From positions 306,181-370,180 of the forward strand of contig NZ_VWPH01000009.1 in assembly GCF_008630535.1 (NCBI RefSeq): a DNA stretch of 64,000 nt, in the 5' to 3' direction. Below, piece after piece: positions 23,841 through 34,121 of the stretch. The position numbers and the translations under genes were made by a program. Numbering within the stretch: the first letter of the stretch is position 1; every line of letters starts with the position of its first letter. The notes below the pieces were generated by a model. It made no database searches. It was given only the letters and a program-made list of their open reading frames with translations, and was not told the origin of the DNA. The DNA comes from Saccharopolyspora hirsuta (GTDB lineage Bacteria; Actinomycetota; Actinomycetes; Mycobacteriales; Pseudonocardiaceae).

Positions 23841-24497
23841 TCAGATGGCCTGGCGGATGGACTTCTCGAAGTGGTCGACGTGGGCGACCGCGATGCGGTC
23901 GGCCCGGTCGGCGTCGGCGGCGATGATCGCCTTGAGCAGTTCCGCGTGCTCCTCTACGTGCTCGGCGACGTTCGGCAGCCGGTCGAAGAACAGGTGCCAG
24001 ATGCGCAGGGCCAGGTTGTAGTAGTGGCCGAGGGTGGTTTCCAGGTAGCGGTTGTGGGTGCAGCGGTAGATCGTGCGGTGCACCCGGGCGTCGACGTCCA
24101 TGATCACCGCCTGCTCGCCGTCCAGGTCCTCGGCGAGCGCGCGCAGCTCGTCCAGTTCGGACCGCTCCGCGTCGGTGGCCCGCTCGGCGGCGCGGCGCGC
24201 CGCGTGGCCCTCCAGGCGGTGGCGGACGTCGGCGATCAGCGCGTGGTCGGTGATGTTGACCTCGGTGACGAAGGTGCCGCGGCGCGGGTAGATCGCCACC
24301 AGCGACTCGGCCTCCAGCCGCTTGACGGCCTCCCGGAACGGGGTGCGGCCGATGCCGAGCTCGCCGGTCAGCGGCTCCTCGGGCACCGGGGAGCCGGGCG
24401 GCAGCTGCAGGGTCAGGATCAGGTCGCGCAAGGTCAGGTAGGCGCGCTCGGCCTGCGACGGCTGCTCGCCGGATCGGGAATTGACGGCTGCGCACAC
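23841..24497 (-). CDS. GntR-family regulator, FCD (FadR) type
   Basis: A 218-aa protein. The N-terminal winged helix covers about residues 15-80 ([28 protein letters not shown]). The FCD effector domain follows, with metal-type ligands in [16 protein letters not shown] and late His residues. Start is GTG 24497, seven bases after a minus-strand TAGGCT -10 box, suggesting a leaderless mRNA. It is divergent from soxB and a perfect palindrome (24518-24531) lies between, so it probably controls sarcosine oxidase and itself. Confidence 0.9.
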   Translation of the reverse strand: MCAAVNSRSGEQPSQAERAYLTLRDLILTLQLPPGSPVPEEPLTGELGIGRTPFREAVKRLEAESLVAIYPRRGTFVTEVNITDHALIADVRHRLEGHAARRAAERATDAERSELDELRALAEDLDGEQAVIMDVDARVHRTIYRCTHNRYLETTLGHYYNLALRIWHLFFDRLPNVAEHVEEHAELLKAIIAADADRADRIAVAHVDHFEKSIRQAI

Positions 24498-24517
24498 GTC
24501 TCGTAGCCTACCCCACA

Positions 24518-24531
24518 GACTGATATATCAG
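24518..24531. promoter_or_regulatory. Perfect 14-bp palindrome, candidate GntR operator
   Basis: ACTGATATATCAGT between the divergent GntR and soxB starts. FCD-type GntR operators are short AT-rich palindromes of this kind. It is close to the -35 area of the GntR promoter. Confidence 0.65.
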
Positions 24532-24597
24532 TTCGCCGACAACTTCCGCCCCATCCGATCCCACTGGTCACTCCCGTCTTTCGCGTTGGAGGCCGCG

Positions 24598-25818
24598 GTG
24601 GTCACCACCCCCTTGCCCGAGCCGCCGCCGAAGCTGTGGCGCAACCCGGAACCGAAGCGGCACTACGACGTGGTGATCGTCGGCTCCGGCGGTCACGGCC
24701 TGGCGACCGCCTACTACCTGGCCCGCAACCACGGCATCCGGGACGTCGCGGTGCTGGAGCGCGGCTGGCTGGCGGGCGGGAACATGGCCCGCAACACCAC
24801 GATCATCCGCTCCAACTACCTCTTCGACGAGAGCGCCGCGCTCTACGACCACGCGCTGAAGCTGTGGGAGCAGCTGCCCGCCGAGCTGGACTACGACTTC
24901 CTGCTCAGCCAGCGCGGCGTGCTCAACCTGGCGCACACCGAGCAGGAGGTGCGCGACTCGCGGCGGCGGGTGTTCGCCAACCAGCTCAACGGGATCGACG
25001 CCGAGTGGGTGGAGCCCGCGGAGATCGCCGAGCTGTGCCCGATCCTGAACCTGTCCGCCGACGTCCGGTACCCGGTGCTGGGTGCGACCCTGCAGCGCCG
25101 CGGCGGGATCGCCAAGCACGACCACGTGGCCTGGGCGTTCGCCCGCAAGGCCGACGAGATGGGCGTGGACTTGGTCCAGGGCTGCGAGGTGACCGGGTTC
25201 CTGCTCGACGGCGACCGGGTCACCGGGGTGCGGACCTCGCAGGGCGCGATCAGCGCTGGTCGCGTCGCGCTGGCCGCGGCCGGGCGGACCTCGCTGCTCA
25301 CCGACCAGCTCGGCCTGCGCCTGCCGCTGCAGAGCCACCCGCTGCAGGCGCTGGTGTCCGAGCTGCTGGAGCCGGTCCACCCGTGCGTGGTCATGTCCAA
25401 CCACGTGCACGTCTACTGCAGCCAGGCGCACAAGGGCGAGCTGGTGCTCGGTGCGGGCATCGACAGCTACAACGGCTACGGCCAGCGCGGCTCGGTGCAC
25501 GTGATTGAGCGGCAGATGGCGGCGGCGCTGGAGCTGTTCCCGATCTTCGCGCGGGCGCACGTGATCCGGACCTGGGCGGGCACTGTGGACGTCACGCCGG
25601 ACGCCTCGCCGATCATCGGCCCGACGCCGTACGAGAACCTCTACCTCAACTGCGGTTGGGGGACCGGCGGGTTCAAGGCGACGCCGGGCGTGGGCTGGGT
25701 GTACGCGCACACGATCGCCACCGGACGACCGCACCCGCTCAACGAGCCCTACGGCCTGAAGCGGTTCCGGACCGGCGCCCTGATCGACGAGCACGGCGCC
25801 GCCGCAGTCGCCCACTAG
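24598..25818 (+). CDS. soxB: Sarcosine oxidase subunit beta
   Basis: A 406-aa flavoprotein subunit. It has the Rossmann motif [20 protein letters not shown] at residues 23-42, then [22 protein letters not shown] and the C-terminal [12 protein letters not shown], all typical of the beta subunit of heterotetrameric sarcosine oxidase. The beta subunit holds covalent FMN and the sarcosine site. GTG 24598 is chosen because TTGGAGG is 5 bases upstream and the length then equals known SoxB; the frame is open further 5'. It is first in soxBDAG. The complex makes glycine, hydrogen peroxide and methylene-THF. Confidence 0.93.
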   Translation: MVTTPLPEPPPKLWRNPEPKRHYDVVIVGSGGHGLATAYYLARNHGIRDVAVLERGWLAGGNMARNTTIIRSNYLFDESAALYDHALKLWEQLPAELDYDFLLSQRGVLNLAHTEQEVRDSRRRVFANQLNGIDAEWVEPAEIAELCPILNLSADVRYPVLGATLQRRGGIAKHDHVAWAFARKADEMGVDLVQGCEVTGFLLDGDRVTGVRTSQGAISAGRVALAAAGRTSLLTDQLGLRLPLQSHPLQALVSELLEPVHPCVVMSNHVHVYCSQAHKGELVLGAGIDSYNGYGQRGSVHVIERQMAAALELFPIFARAHVIRTWAGTVDVTPDASPIIGPTPYENLYLNCGWGTGGFKATPGVGWVYAHTIATGRPHPLNEPYGLKRFRTGALIDEHGAAAVAH

Positions 25819-25876
25819 CCGCGATTTCCGTTGGAGCCTCAAGGGAAACGCGGGACATGAAGGAGGGGAGTCCCCG

Positions 25877-26134
25877 ATGTTGTCGATCCGCTGCCCCTGG
25901 TGCGGGGATCGGGACGAGACCGAGTTCCGCTACGGCGGTCAGGCCCACGTCGACTTCCCCGAGAACCCCGCCGAGCTGGACGACGCGGAGTGGGCGGAGT
26001 ACCTGTTCATCCGCGACAACCCGCGCGGGTTGTTCCACGAGCGCTGGGCGCACACGGCGGGTTGCCGCCGCTGGTTCAACGTCGTCCGCGACACCGAGAC
26101 CAACGAGATGCGTCCTGAGAAGGTGGTGCCATGA
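25877..26134 (+). CDS. soxD: Sarcosine oxidase subunit delta
   Basis: An 85-aa subunit. CPWCG near the N-terminus and HTAGC near residue 61 supply the zinc ligands known for this subunit; [15 protein letters not shown] is characteristic. GAAGGAGG precedes the ATG. Its stop overlaps the soxA ATG by 4 bases. Confidence 0.95.
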   Translation: MLSIRCPWCGDRDETEFRYGGQAHVDFPENPAELDDAEWAEYLFIRDNPRGLFHERWAHTAGCRRWFNVVRDTETNEMRPEKVVP

Positions 26135-28953
26135 CGCGCTTGGGCCAGGGCGGTCGCATCGACCGCACCCGCACGCTGCGGTTCTCCGTCGACGGCATCG
26201 AGCTCACCGGCCACCCCGGTGACACGCTGGCATCGGCGCTGCTGGCCAACGGCCGCATCGAGGTCGGGCCGTCGATCTACCGGGACCGGCCGCGCGGCAT
26301 CCTCACCGCCGACGGCACCGAGCCCAACGCGCTGGTCCAGGTGCTCAGCGGTGGCCCGGAACCGATGGTGCCCGCCACCACCCTGGAGCTGCACGACGGT
26401 CTGCAGGTGGCCAGCCTGTCCGGGATCGGCTGGCTCAGCGCAGCGCCCGATCCCGCGGTCTACGACAAGAAGTACGTGCACGCCGACGTCGTCGTGGTCG
26501 GGGCTGGCCCGGCCGGGATCGCCGCCGCGCTCGCGGCCGGGCGCAGCGGCGCGCGGGTGCTGCTGGTCGAGCAGGGGCGCGAGCTCGGCGGGGCATTGCT
26601 GGACGGCGGCGAGCGCATCGACGGTCGCAGCGCGGGGGAGTGGATCGCCCGCGCGGCAAGGGAATTCGTGGACCTGCCGGAGGTGCGGGTGCTCACCCGC
26701 GCGGCCGCGGTCGGCTACTACGACCACAACTACCTGCTCATCGCCGAACGCCGCGGCACCCGCCAGCGGCTGTGGCACGTGCGCGCGCAGCGCGTGGTGC
26801 TGGCCACCGGGGCGCACGAGCGGCCGATGGTCTTCGCCGACAACGACCGGCCCGGCATCATGCTGGCCTCGGCGGTGCGCACCTACCTCAAGCGGTTCGC
26901 GGTGCTGCCCGGCCGGGACGCAGTTGTGGTCACCACGTCGGACAGCGCGTACCAGACCGCCGCCGACCTCGCCGCGGCTGGAGCGCGGGTCCGCGCTGTG
27001 GTCGACACGCGCCCGGAACCGCCGCAGCGGCTGGTCGACCTCGCGGATTCGCTGGGCGCTCAGGTCTTCACCGGTGCCGCGGTCATCGGGACCAGCGGGA
27101 ACGGGCGCATCACGTCCGCGCGCATCGGCGACCTCGAAGGCGCGGGGACGCCGGTCGACGTCGAGTGCGACCTGCTGGCGGTCTGCGGCGGCTGGAACCC
27201 GGCGGTGGGCCTGTTCAGCCAGACAGGCGGTGCGCTGCGCTGGGACCGGCTGGTGGCCGGGTTCGTGCCGGAGCAGGAACCCGGGCGGCCCAAGGTGATC
27301 GGCGCGGCTCGCGGCACCTACGACCTCGCGGGTTGCCTCGCCCAGGGGCTGGCCGCCGGTGCGGAGGCGGCCACCGCCAGCGGCTTCCGGATCGCGGCCC
27401 CGCCGGTGCCGCCGGTGGCCGGGGACCGGCCGGTCGCCGCGCCCCGGCCGGTGTGGCTGGTGCCGGGGGAGTCCGGGGAACCGGCGGAGTGGACCCAGCA
27501 CTTCGTCGACCTGCAGCGGGACGCCACGGTCGCCGACGTGTGGCGGGCGGTCGGCGCCGGGATGCGCTCGGTCGAGCACGTCAAGCGGTACACCACCATC
27601 GGCACCGGCAGCGACCAGGGCAAGACCTCCGGGGTCAACGCGATCGGCGTCATCGCCGAAGCGCTGGGCGCGGAATCGCCCGGCGAGGTGGGCACCACGA
27701 CGTTCCGGCCGCCGCACGCGCCGGTGTCGTTCGCGCTGCTGGCCGGACGGGACCGGGGTGAACTGCACGATCCGGTGCGGACCACGCCGATGCACTCCTG
27801 GCACGTGGCGCACGGCGCGGTGTTCGAGGACGTGGGCCAGTGGAAGCGGCCCCGGTACTACCCGCGGCCCGGCGAGGACATGGCCGCCGCGGTGCACCGG
27901 GAGTGCCTGGCGGCGCGCACCGGCGTCGCGATGCAGGACGTGTCCACGCTCGGCCGGATCGAGGTCGTCGGGCCGGACGCGCCGGAGTTCCTGAACCGCA
28001 TCTACACCAACGCCTTCGCCAAGCTCCCGGTCGGCAAGGCCCGCTACGGCGTCATGTGCACCGCCGACGGGATGGTCTTCGACGACGGGGTGTCGATGCG
28101 GCTGGCCGAGGACCGCTACCTGATGAGCACCACGACCGGCGGTGCGGCGAAAGTGCTGGAGTGGCTGGAGGAGTGGCTGCAGACCGAGTGGCCGCACCTG
28201 GCCGTGCACTGCACGTCGGTGACCGAGCAGTGGGCGGCGGTGGCCGTGGTCGGGCCGGACTCCCGGGAGGTGGTGGCCCGGCTGGCACCGGACCTGGACG
28301 TCTCCAACGAGGCCTTCGGCTTCCTGGAGTTCCGGGAAACCGCGCTGGCCAACGGGATTCCGGCCCGGATCAGCCGGATCTCGTTCTCCGGCGAGCTGGC
28401 CTACGAGATCAACGTGCCGTCCTGGTACGGCCTGGCGCTGTGGGAAGCGGTCGGTGAAGCCGGGCAGGACCTCGGCATCACGCCCTACGGCACCGAGACC
28501 ATGCACGTGCTGCGCGCGGAGAAGGGCTTCGTGATCGTCGGGCAGGACACCGACGGCACCGTGACGCCCCAGGACCTGGGCATGGACTGGGTGGTGTCCA
28601 AGCGCAAGGACTTCGTCGGCAAGCGCTCCTTCGCCCGCCCGGACACCGCCCGCGCCGACCGCAAGCAGCTGGTCGGGCTGCTCCCGGTGGAGCCCGGAGA
28701 GCTGCTGCCGGAGGGCGCGCAGCTGGTGGCGCCCGACGTGCCGCTGGAACCGCCGGTGCCGATGCTCGGGCACGTCACCTCCAGCTACCGCAGCGCGGTC
28801 CTGGACCGCACCTTCGCGATGGCGCTGGTCCGCGGCGGCCGCGGGCGCATCGGCGAGGTGCTGCACGTGCCGGTCGACGGTCGGCGCATCCCGGTCGAGG
28901 TGACCGAGCCGGTGTTCTACGACGTGGAAGGAGCCCGCCGTGACGGTCGTTAG
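26131..28953 (+). CDS. soxA: Sarcosine oxidase subunit alpha
   Basis: A 940-aa subunit in family order: an N-terminal ferredoxin-like domain ([20 protein letters not shown]), an NAD-binding flavoprotein domain with [15 protein letters not shown] near residue 120, and a C-terminal T-protein domain from about residue 560 that passes the sarcosine methyl carbon to THF. ATGA overlap with soxD, and a 14-base overlap with soxG, show one operon. Length is close to the roughly 965 residues of known alpha subunits. Confidence 0.95.
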   Translation: MTRLGQGGRIDRTRTLRFSVDGIELTGHPGDTLASALLANGRIEVGPSIYRDRPRGILTADGTEPNALVQVLSGGPEPMVPATTLELHDGLQVASLSGIGWLSAAPDPAVYDKKYVHADVVVVGAGPAGIAAALAAGRSGARVLLVEQGRELGGALLDGGERIDGRSAGEWIARAAREFVDLPEVRVLTRAAAVGYYDHNYLLIAERRGTRQRLWHVRAQRVVLATGAHERPMVFADNDRPGIMLASAVRTYLKRFAVLPGRDAVVVTTSDSAYQTAADLAAAGARVRAVVDTRPEPPQRLVDLADSLGAQVFTGAAVIGTSGNGRITSARIGDLEGAGTPVDVECDLLAVCGGWNPAVGLFSQTGGALRWDRLVAGFVPEQEPGRPKVIGAARGTYDLAGCLAQGLAAGAEAATASGFRIAAPPVPPVAGDRPVAAPRPVWLVPGESGEPAEWTQHFVDLQRDATVADVWRAVGAGMRSVEHVKRYTTIGTGSDQGKTSGVNAIGVIAEALGAESPGEVGTTTFRPPHAPVSFALLAGRDRGELHDPVRTTPMHSWHVAHGAVFEDVGQWKRPRYYPRPGEDMAAAVHRECLAARTGVAMQDVSTLGRIEVVGPDAPEFLNRIYTNAFAKLPVGKARYGVMCTADGMVFDDGVSMRLAEDRYLMSTTTGGAAKVLEWLEEWLQTEWPHLAVHCTSVTEQWAAVAVVGPDSREVVARLAPDLDVSNEAFGFLEFRETALANGIPARISRISFSGELAYEINVPSWYGLALWEAVGEAGQDLGITPYGTETMHVLRAEKGFVIVGQDTDGTVTPQDLGMDWVVSKRKDFVGKRSFARPDTARADRKQLVGLLPVEPGELLPEGAQLVAPDVPLEPPVPMLGHVTSSYRSAVLDRTFAMALVRGGRGRIGEVLHVPVDGRRIPVEVTEPVFYDVEGARRDGR

Positions 28954-29548
28954 CCCGCGCCGGACCGACACCCTGCGCCGCAGCCCGCTCGCCGACCGGG
29001 CCGCCGAGCTCGCCGCCGGCGGCGGCCGGGACGTCCGGCTGGCCGAGGAACCGTTCCTGACCCAGGTGAACCTCCGCGTCCACCCGGGCAGCCCGGCGGT
29101 GGCCCGCGTCGAGCACGCGCTGGACCTGGCGCTGCCGCACCACGAACCGAACCTGGTGTCCGGCGACGAGACCGCGGCGGCGCTCTGGCTCGGCCCCGAC
29201 GAGTGGCTCCTGGTCGGTCCCGACGGCCGGGCCCCGCACCTGGTCGCCGCCCTCGACGAAGCCCTCGCGGACTCCCTCGGATCCACAGTGGACGTCTCGG
29301 CGAACCGGACGGCGTTGCGGCTGTCCGGCCGGATGTCGCGGGAAGTCCTGGAGAAGCTGTGCTCGATCGACCTGCACCCGAGGGCCTTCACCCCGGGCCG
29401 TTGCGCGCAGACGATGGTGGGCAGAGCGCAGGTGATCCTCTGGCAGCTGAGCCCGGAGCCCGAGTACCGCCTGCTGGTGCGCAACTCCTTCGCGGACTAC
29501 CTGGCGAACGTCCTGCTGGACGCGATGGCGGAGTTCGCCGGGCGGTGA
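28940..29548 (+). CDS. soxG: Sarcosine oxidase subunit gamma
   Basis: A 202-aa subunit. Family segments are [31 protein letters not shown] and [23 protein letters not shown]. Start is GTG 28940 inside the end of soxA with GGAAGGAG before it. It is last in soxBDAG; a strong hairpin at 29618-29688 follows. Confidence 0.93.
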   Translation: MTVVSPRRTDTLRRSPLADRAAELAAGGGRDVRLAEEPFLTQVNLRVHPGSPAVARVEHALDLALPHHEPNLVSGDETAAALWLGPDEWLLVGPDGRAPHLVAALDEALADSLGSTVDVSANRTALRLSGRMSREVLEKLCSIDLHPRAFTPGRCAQTMVGRAQVILWQLSPEPEYRLLVRNSFADYLANVLLDAMAEFAGR

Positions 29549-29617
29549 CGGTGAGCAGGGGCGTCGGCGGAGCCAGGACGCTGATCGCACGGCCGTCGTC
29601 CCGGTGGTGACTGCAGA

Positions 29618-29688
29618 GATTTCTCACGAAATCGGCTTCGATGCCAACTGGAGGTTCCGTCGAGACGGTGCCGATTTCGTGAGAAATC
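29618..29688. repeat. Long inverted repeat after soxG
   Basis: The 19-bp arms (GATTTCTCACGAAATCGGC and its complement, 29618-29636 and 29670-29688) are perfect, with a 33-base loop. Each arm contains its own GATTTC/GAAATC palindrome, as at 13240-13305. It lies between convergent soxG and the reductase gene and may terminate both. Confidence 0.75.
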
Positions 29689-29721
29689 GCGCCCGACTGG
29701 CGACGTCACCACAAGGTGGGC

Positions 29722-30918
29722 TCAGGAGCGGGCCGGGACGGTCGTCGCGGGGTGGGATAGGGCTGTGATGAGGCGGCGGCGGTGGGTGGCGAACAGCTTC
29801 GGGCTGTTCATCGCCAGGACCGCCACTTGGCGGCCGCCTCGGTGGTAGGTCGCCACGAAGCGGCGGGACGACAGGGAGCCCTCCACCACGGTGATCCGGT
29901 CCTTCGGGCCCGCGTAGCCCGCGAACTGGAGGGTCGAGCCGTACTGGCGGGACCAGAAGTGGGGGACGCCGGTGTAGGTCGCCACCGTGCTGCCCGCCAG
30001 CAGGTTCCGCACCGCCACCGGTGGTTGGTTCATCGCCGTCGACCAGTGGTCGCTGCGGACCGTGCGCGGGCGGTGCGGCGGTTGGTAGCGCGCGATGTCG
30101 CCCACCGCCACCACGTTCGGCAGCGCGGTGACGCAGCCGGAGTCGGTGACCACGCCGTCGCGGAGCTTCAGGCCGGAGCCGCGCAGCCAGCGCGTCGCGG
30201 GTTCCGCGCCGACCTCGACGACGACCGCGTCCGCCGGGAGCACCCGGCCGTCGGCCAGCTCGACGCCGGTCACCCGGTCCTCGGCGAGCACGCGCCGGGC
30301 GGGCGTTCCGCAGCGGACCCGGACGCCGTGGTCCTCGTGCTGGGCGAAGTACAGGGGAGCCAGCTCGATGCCCAGAGTTCGCGCCAGCGGCAGGTGTTGC
30401 GCGTCGACGAGCGTCACCTGCGCACCGAGGGCCCGGCAGCTGGAGGCGATCTCGGTGCCGATCAGCCCGCCGCCGACCACGACGACCCGCGCCCCGGCGC
30501 GGATGTCGTCGCGCAGCGCGAGCGCGTCGTCGATGGTGCGCATCCGGTGGCTGCCGGGGGCTTCGCCGGTGCCGGGCAGGCTCCGCCGCGCCGAACCGGT
30601 GGCCAGCACGACCCCGTCCGCGCGGACCTCGCTGCCGTCGGCGAGCACCACCGCACCACGCCGGGTGTCCAGCCGGACCGCCGCCGTACCCAGCCGCCAG
30701 TCCGCGGCCAGGTCGGCCTCCTCCTGCTCGCTGCCCAGCGCCAGCTCCTCCGGTTGCAGCGCCCCGGCCAGGAATTCCTTGGACAGCGGCGGTCGGTCGT
30801 AGGGTCGGTGCGGTTCCGCGCCGATGATCACCAGTCGCCCGTCGAAGCCCTGCTCGCGCAGCTCCTGCGCGGCCCGCCAGCCCGCCACCGAGGATCCGAC
30901 GACGGCGACCGTCCTCAT
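29722..30918 (-). CDS. FAD-dependent ferredoxin reductase-like protein
   Basis: A 398-aa pyridine-nucleotide-disulfide-type oxidoreductase of the ferredoxin reductase group that serves P450 and Rieske systems. Seen are VAVVGSSVAGWRAAQELR (FAD), RPPLSKEFLAG, VVVVGGGLIGTEIAS (NADH), VVAVGDIARY and the C-terminal reductase domain. ATG 30918 is chosen at the FAD motif. It is divergent from an IclR gene and next to soxG, so it might feed a Rieske demethylase for betaine encoded elsewhere (inference). No ferredoxin gene is adjacent. Confidence 0.85.
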   Translation of the reverse strand: MRTVAVVGSSVAGWRAAQELREQGFDGRLVIIGAEPHRPYDRPPLSKEFLAGALQPEELALGSEQEEADLAADWRLGTAAVRLDTRRGAVVLADGSEVRADGVVLATGSARRSLPGTGEAPGSHRMRTIDDALALRDDIRAGARVVVVGGGLIGTEIASSCRALGAQVTLVDAQHLPLARTLGIELAPLYFAQHEDHGVRVRCGTPARRVLAEDRVTGVELADGRVLPADAVVVEVGAEPATRWLRGSGLKLRDGVVTDSGCVTALPNVVAVGDIARYQPPHRPRTVRSDHWSTAMNQPPVAVRNLLAGSTVATYTGVPHFWSRQYGSTLQFAGYAGPKDRITVVEGSLSSRRFVATYHRGGRQVAVLAMNSPKLFATHRRRLITALSHPATTVPARS

Positions 30919-30969
30919 GCCGCGATCACGGCCGGTGCGGCCACGAAGAATGACAACAAGCCGACCTCC

Positions 30970-31025
30970 GTTGCACAATGAGGAACAGCGCGTAGTATGT
31001 GCAACAAATCTGACCCTTTTGTTGC
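30970..31025. promoter_or_regulatory. Cluster of GTTGC/GCAAC half-sites, candidate IclR operator
   Basis: GTTGCA (30970-30975) and TGCAAC (31000-31005) are separated by 24 bases, the same spacing as upstream of the dimethylglycine oxidase gene. A third half-site, TTGTTGC (31019-31025), forms another inverted repeat with GCAACAA. The cluster lies between the divergent reductase and IclR genes. Confidence 0.6.
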
Positions 31026-31089
31026 GACAACGTCAAGAGGGATAACGGATGGTTCTGGTATGTGCACCACGAGCGGATACGGTTGACCG

Positions 31090-31878
31090 GTGGGTAGCGC
31101 AGCTGAAGAACGCGGAAGGGGTTCTGGCGCTCTGGTGCAGTCCGTCGACCGGGCTGTGACTGTCTTGGAACTGCTGGCGCGCAACGGCGAAGCCGGCATC
31201 ACCGAGATCGCCGGGGAGCTGGGAGTGCACAAGTCGACGGCCTCCCGGCTGGTCAGCGTGCTGGAAGCGCGCGGTCTGGTGGAGCAGCTGGGCGAGCGCG
31301 GCAAGTACGCCATCGGCTTCGGCATCGTGCGGCTGGCCGGTGCCGCGACCGAGCGGATGGACCTGCCCCGGTTGGGGCGGCCGTTCTGCGAGTCGCTGGC
31401 CGCCGACCTGGGCGAGACGGTCAACATCGCGATCCGGGACTACGACGTCGCCATCAACATCAGCCAGGCGCGCGGCACCGCTGCGGTCACCGCGCACAAC
31501 TGGGTCGGCCAGCGCACCCCGCTGCACGCCACCTCCAGCGGCAAGGTGCTGCTGGCGCACGCGCCGCGCGAGGACCAGGACGAGCTGCTGGTCCGCCCGC
31601 TGGAGCGCTACACGACCCGGACCGTGACCAACGCGGGCCAACTGCGCAAGGACTTCGACCTGATCGTCCGCGACGGCTACGCGACGAGCTACGAGGAGCT
31701 GGAGCTCGGCCTCAACGCGGCGGCGGTGGCGGTCTACAACCAGGAGGGCGAGGTCATCGCGGCGCTGAGCGCCTCGGGCCCGTCCTACCGCTTCTCCCGC
31801 AAGCGCATGCGCGAGGTCGTCGGAGCGATGCGCATCGCGGCCAAGGAACTCTCCTCCCAGCTCGGCTTCCTGGCCTGA
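31090..31878 (+). CDS. IclR-family transcriptional regulator
   Basis: A 262-aa protein: winged helix-turn-helix at about residues 18-80 (ITEIAGELGVHKSTASRLVS) and an IclR effector domain (TPLHATSSGKVLLAHAP, GYATSYEELELGLNAAAV). The GTG at 31090 is used. It is divergent from the reductase gene and beside the sox operon. The shared GTTGC-N24-GCAAC repeats suggest it controls its own locus and the dimethylglycine oxidase operon, in step with betaine catabolism (inference). Confidence 0.9.
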   Translation: MGSAAEERGRGSGALVQSVDRAVTVLELLARNGEAGITEIAGELGVHKSTASRLVSVLEARGLVEQLGERGKYAIGFGIVRLAGAATERMDLPRLGRPFCESLAADLGETVNIAIRDYDVAINISQARGTAAVTAHNWVGQRTPLHATSSGKVLLAHAPREDQDELLVRPLERYTTRTVTNAGQLRKDFDLIVRDGYATSYEELELGLNAAAVAVYNQEGEVIAALSASGPSYRFSRKRMREVVGAMRIAAKELSSQLGFLA

Positions 31879-31987
31879 CCAGAGGTTTCCCGCGCCGGAC
31901 CTCCCGCCCGGCGTCCACCGCTCCACCGCAGCAACCGAGATCAGCTCCGGGGCCGGTCGCGACGGCAGGTCACCTGCTGCGGCGGGG

Positions 31988-32048
31988 TGCAGTTTCAATT
32001 GAAACTGCGATCCCCACCCACACCGATCCGCAGTTTCAATTGAAACTG
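31988..32048. repeat. Paired palindromes GCAGTTTCAATTGAAACTGC, copy B
   Basis: Two TTTCAATTGAAA palindromes centred 41 bp apart (31997.5 and 32038.5), the same geometry as at 775-834. They lie about 90 bp left of structured element copy 2. Confidence 0.75.
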
Positions 32049-32139
32049 TGGTTCCGCACGAGGACGTCGGTGTCCACCAGTTGCCGTCGCAGTGGTGCCC
32101 GGTGCTGCGCCGGGAGGTCCCCGCGGCGGAGGTCTGGTG

Positions 32140-32415
32140 CGATTTCCATTGAGGTTTTTCCAACCTCGTTCTGCGTGGCGGTGCCGGTGGCGGAACCTCA
32201 GCGCCCGCCTGGACTCCGGGGTCCCTGACTGATGTATGACCCGATACACGGCGTCAGGGCCGTCCTCGCCAGGCGAACGCTGAGAACCCGCGGCGGTGCC
32301 GGTTGCGAGGGTGGGTTATGCGCCTGACGGCGCATGCGACCACCTGCCGACCGGTGCCGGTCGCCCTTCGCAGCTGCGGTCCACGGACGGGGATGAACAA
32401 GTTCAATGGAAATCG
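32140..32415. repeat. Structured interspersed element, copy 2
   Basis: Same element as 433-703. Blocks such as GTTCTGCGTGGCGGTGCCGG, GCCGTCCTCGCCAGGCGAAC and TTCGCAGCTGCGGTCCACGG are nearly or fully identical, while apical loops differ. Compensating changes keep stems: GTTGCGA here (AGCTGCGA in copy 1) still pairs with TCGCAGC through a G-T pair. The left end reads GCGATTTCCATTGAGG and the right end TTCAATGGAAATC. No reading frame is convincing in either copy. Confidence 0.7.
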
Positions 32416-32442
32416 GATGTCCGATTTCCATTGAAATCGCGG
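32402..32442. repeat. TTCAATGGAAATCGG palindrome at the element's right edge
   Basis: TTCAATGGAAATCGGA is followed after 2 bases by its complement, ending CATTGAA. It is the same palindrome as 47570-47617 and lies just after the NhaP gene's stop codon on the minus strand. Copy 1 of the element has it on its left side instead. Confidence 0.7.
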
Positions 32443-32465
32443 TGGTCGCCCGCGGACCCGGCGGG

Positions 32466-34031
32466 TCAGTCGCGGGAGAGCCAGAGCTCCTCCAGGTCGA
32501 GCTGGTGCATCACGCGGCGGAGGACTTCGTCGTCGATCCGGCGGTTGTCCCGGAACTGCACGAAGACCGCCCGCTCCGCGGCCAGCATCTCCCCGCGCAG
32601 CCGCCGGTACGCCGCCGTCGGGCTCTCGCCGACTTCGTCGGCGGATCGCCCCAGCCGCTCCCACGCCTGGTTGCTGCGCTGTTCCGCGGCGCTTCGCAGC
32701 CGCTCCACGACGTCGCCCGGTGGTTCGGACTCCGCGGCGAGCGCGTCCAGGCGGTCTCGTGCCGCGCGTGCGGCGTTGTGCTGGGCTTCGGCCTCGGCGA
32801 GCGCGTCGGTGTAGTCCTCGGTGCCGCGCACGCCCAGCTTGTTGATGAGCCAGGGGAGCGTGCTCCCGTGCAGCAGCAGCGTCGCCAGCGTCACGAAGAA
32901 CGTCAGGAACAGGACTTCGGGGCGGTGCGGGAACGGGGCTCCGCTCAACGTCACCGTCGGGATCGCCGACGCCGCCGCCAGCGACACCACGCCGCGCATG
33001 CCCGCCCACGACACGACCGCCTTGGCCCGCCAGTCCGGGCCGCGACCGCTCAGCAGTTCCGGCAGGTACATCACCAGGTAGACCCACACCACCCGCGCGA
33101 GCACCACCCCGGCGGTGAGCGCCAGCCCGGCGACGAGCAGCGGTCCGAGGTCGGCCGAGACGGTCTCCGCGACGCTGCGCAGCTGCAGGCCGATCAGGGC
33201 GAAGACCACCGCTTCGAGCAGCGTGTCCGCGGCGTTCCACACCGCCCGGTCCTGCAGCCGGGTGGCCGCGCTGCCCGAGGTCGCGCGGTGCCCCAGGTAC
33301 AGCCCGGCGACCACGACGGCCAGCACCCCGGAGGCGTGCACCTCCTCGGCGATCAGGTAGGCGAAGAACGGCACGATCAGGCCGGTGGCGCTCTCGAGCA
33401 TGTCGTCGCGCAGCACCCGGCGGATCCGGTGCACCACCCAGCCGATCGCGTAGCCGATCAGCACCCCGCCCACCGCGGCGACCAGGAACATGCCGATCCC
33501 GCCCAGCAGCGACGAGCCGACCCCGACCGCGGCGGCCACCGCCACCCGGTACGCGGTCAGCGCGGTCGCGTCGTTGACCAGGCTCTCGCCGCTGAGCACG
33601 GTCGTGATCCGGCGCGGCAGCCCGAGCCTGCGGCCGATGGAGATGGCCGCGACCGCGTCCGGCGGTGCGATCACCGCGCCGAGCACCAGCGCCGCGCTCA
33701 CCGGCAGGCCCGGCACCAGCCACCACGCGATGGCCCCGGCGACCGCGGTGGTGAACAGGACCAGCCCGAACGCCAGCAGCCCGATCGGCCGCAGGTTGGC
33801 CCGGATGCCGATGGTGGAGCTGTTCAGCGCCGCGGAGTACAGCAGCGGCGGCAGGATCAGCAGCAGCACCACGTCCGGGTCGAGCGTGTAGTCCGGCACC
33901 CCGGGGATCGACGACACCGCGAGCCCGACCACGACGAGCGCCAGCGGAGCTGACACGCCGACGCGTCGCGCGATCGCGGTCACCGCCAGCGCCCCGGCGA
34001 GCAGGGCCATCAACGCGGGAAGGTCGTGCAT
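32466..34031 (-). CDS. Na+/H+ antiporter, NhaP/CPA1 type
   Basis: A 521-aa membrane protein with about 12 hydrophobic segments and a cytoplasmic C-terminal tail of about 130 residues. CPA1 signatures are VLGAVIAPPDAVAAI (the cation-site Asp) and LSGESLVNDATAL. It would exchange sodium or potassium for protons. Three start codons occur in a row; ATG 34031 gives the best distance to GGAG. A zf-UBP gene is divergent 90 bp away, a pairing I have seen in other actinomycetes. Confidence 0.9.
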   Translation of the reverse strand: MHDLPALMALLAGALAVTAIARRVGVSAPLALVVVGLAVSSIPGVPDYTLDPDVVLLLILPPLLYSAALNSSTIGIRANLRPIGLLAFGLVLFTTAVAGAIAWWLVPGLPVSAALVLGAVIAPPDAVAAISIGRRLGLPRRITTVLSGESLVNDATALTAYRVAVAAAVGVGSSLLGGIGMFLVAAVGGVLIGYAIGWVVHRIRRVLRDDMLESATGLIVPFFAYLIAEEVHASGVLAVVVAGLYLGHRATSGSAATRLQDRAVWNAADTLLEAVVFALIGLQLRSVAETVSADLGPLLVAGLALTAGVVLARVVWVYLVMYLPELLSGRGPDWRAKAVVSWAGMRGVVSLAAASAIPTVTLSGAPFPHRPEVLFLTFFVTLATLLLHGSTLPWLINKLGVRGTEDYTDALAEAEAQHNAARAARDRLDALAAESEPPGDVVERLRSAAEQRSNQAWERLGRSADEVGESPTAAYRRLRGEMLAAERAVFVQFRDNRRIDDEVLRRVMHQLDLEELWLSRD

Positions 34032-34121
34032 CATCACTCCGGTGTTGCTGCGGACGGGTGAACCGCGCGGTTACGGTCGAGTCGACATTCTTGCGCGAAA
34101 GCGCCGGGAAGGAGTTCTGCG

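Noticed and set aside
21080..23926. A 948-codon plus-strand frame opposite dimethylglycine oxidase
   Set aside because: Antisense shadow with no domain content.
25939..29484. A 1181-codon open frame on the minus strand across soxD and soxA
   Set aside because: It is antisense to clear sox genes, has low-complexity His/Arg/Gly composition and no recognisable domain; GC-rich third positions create it.
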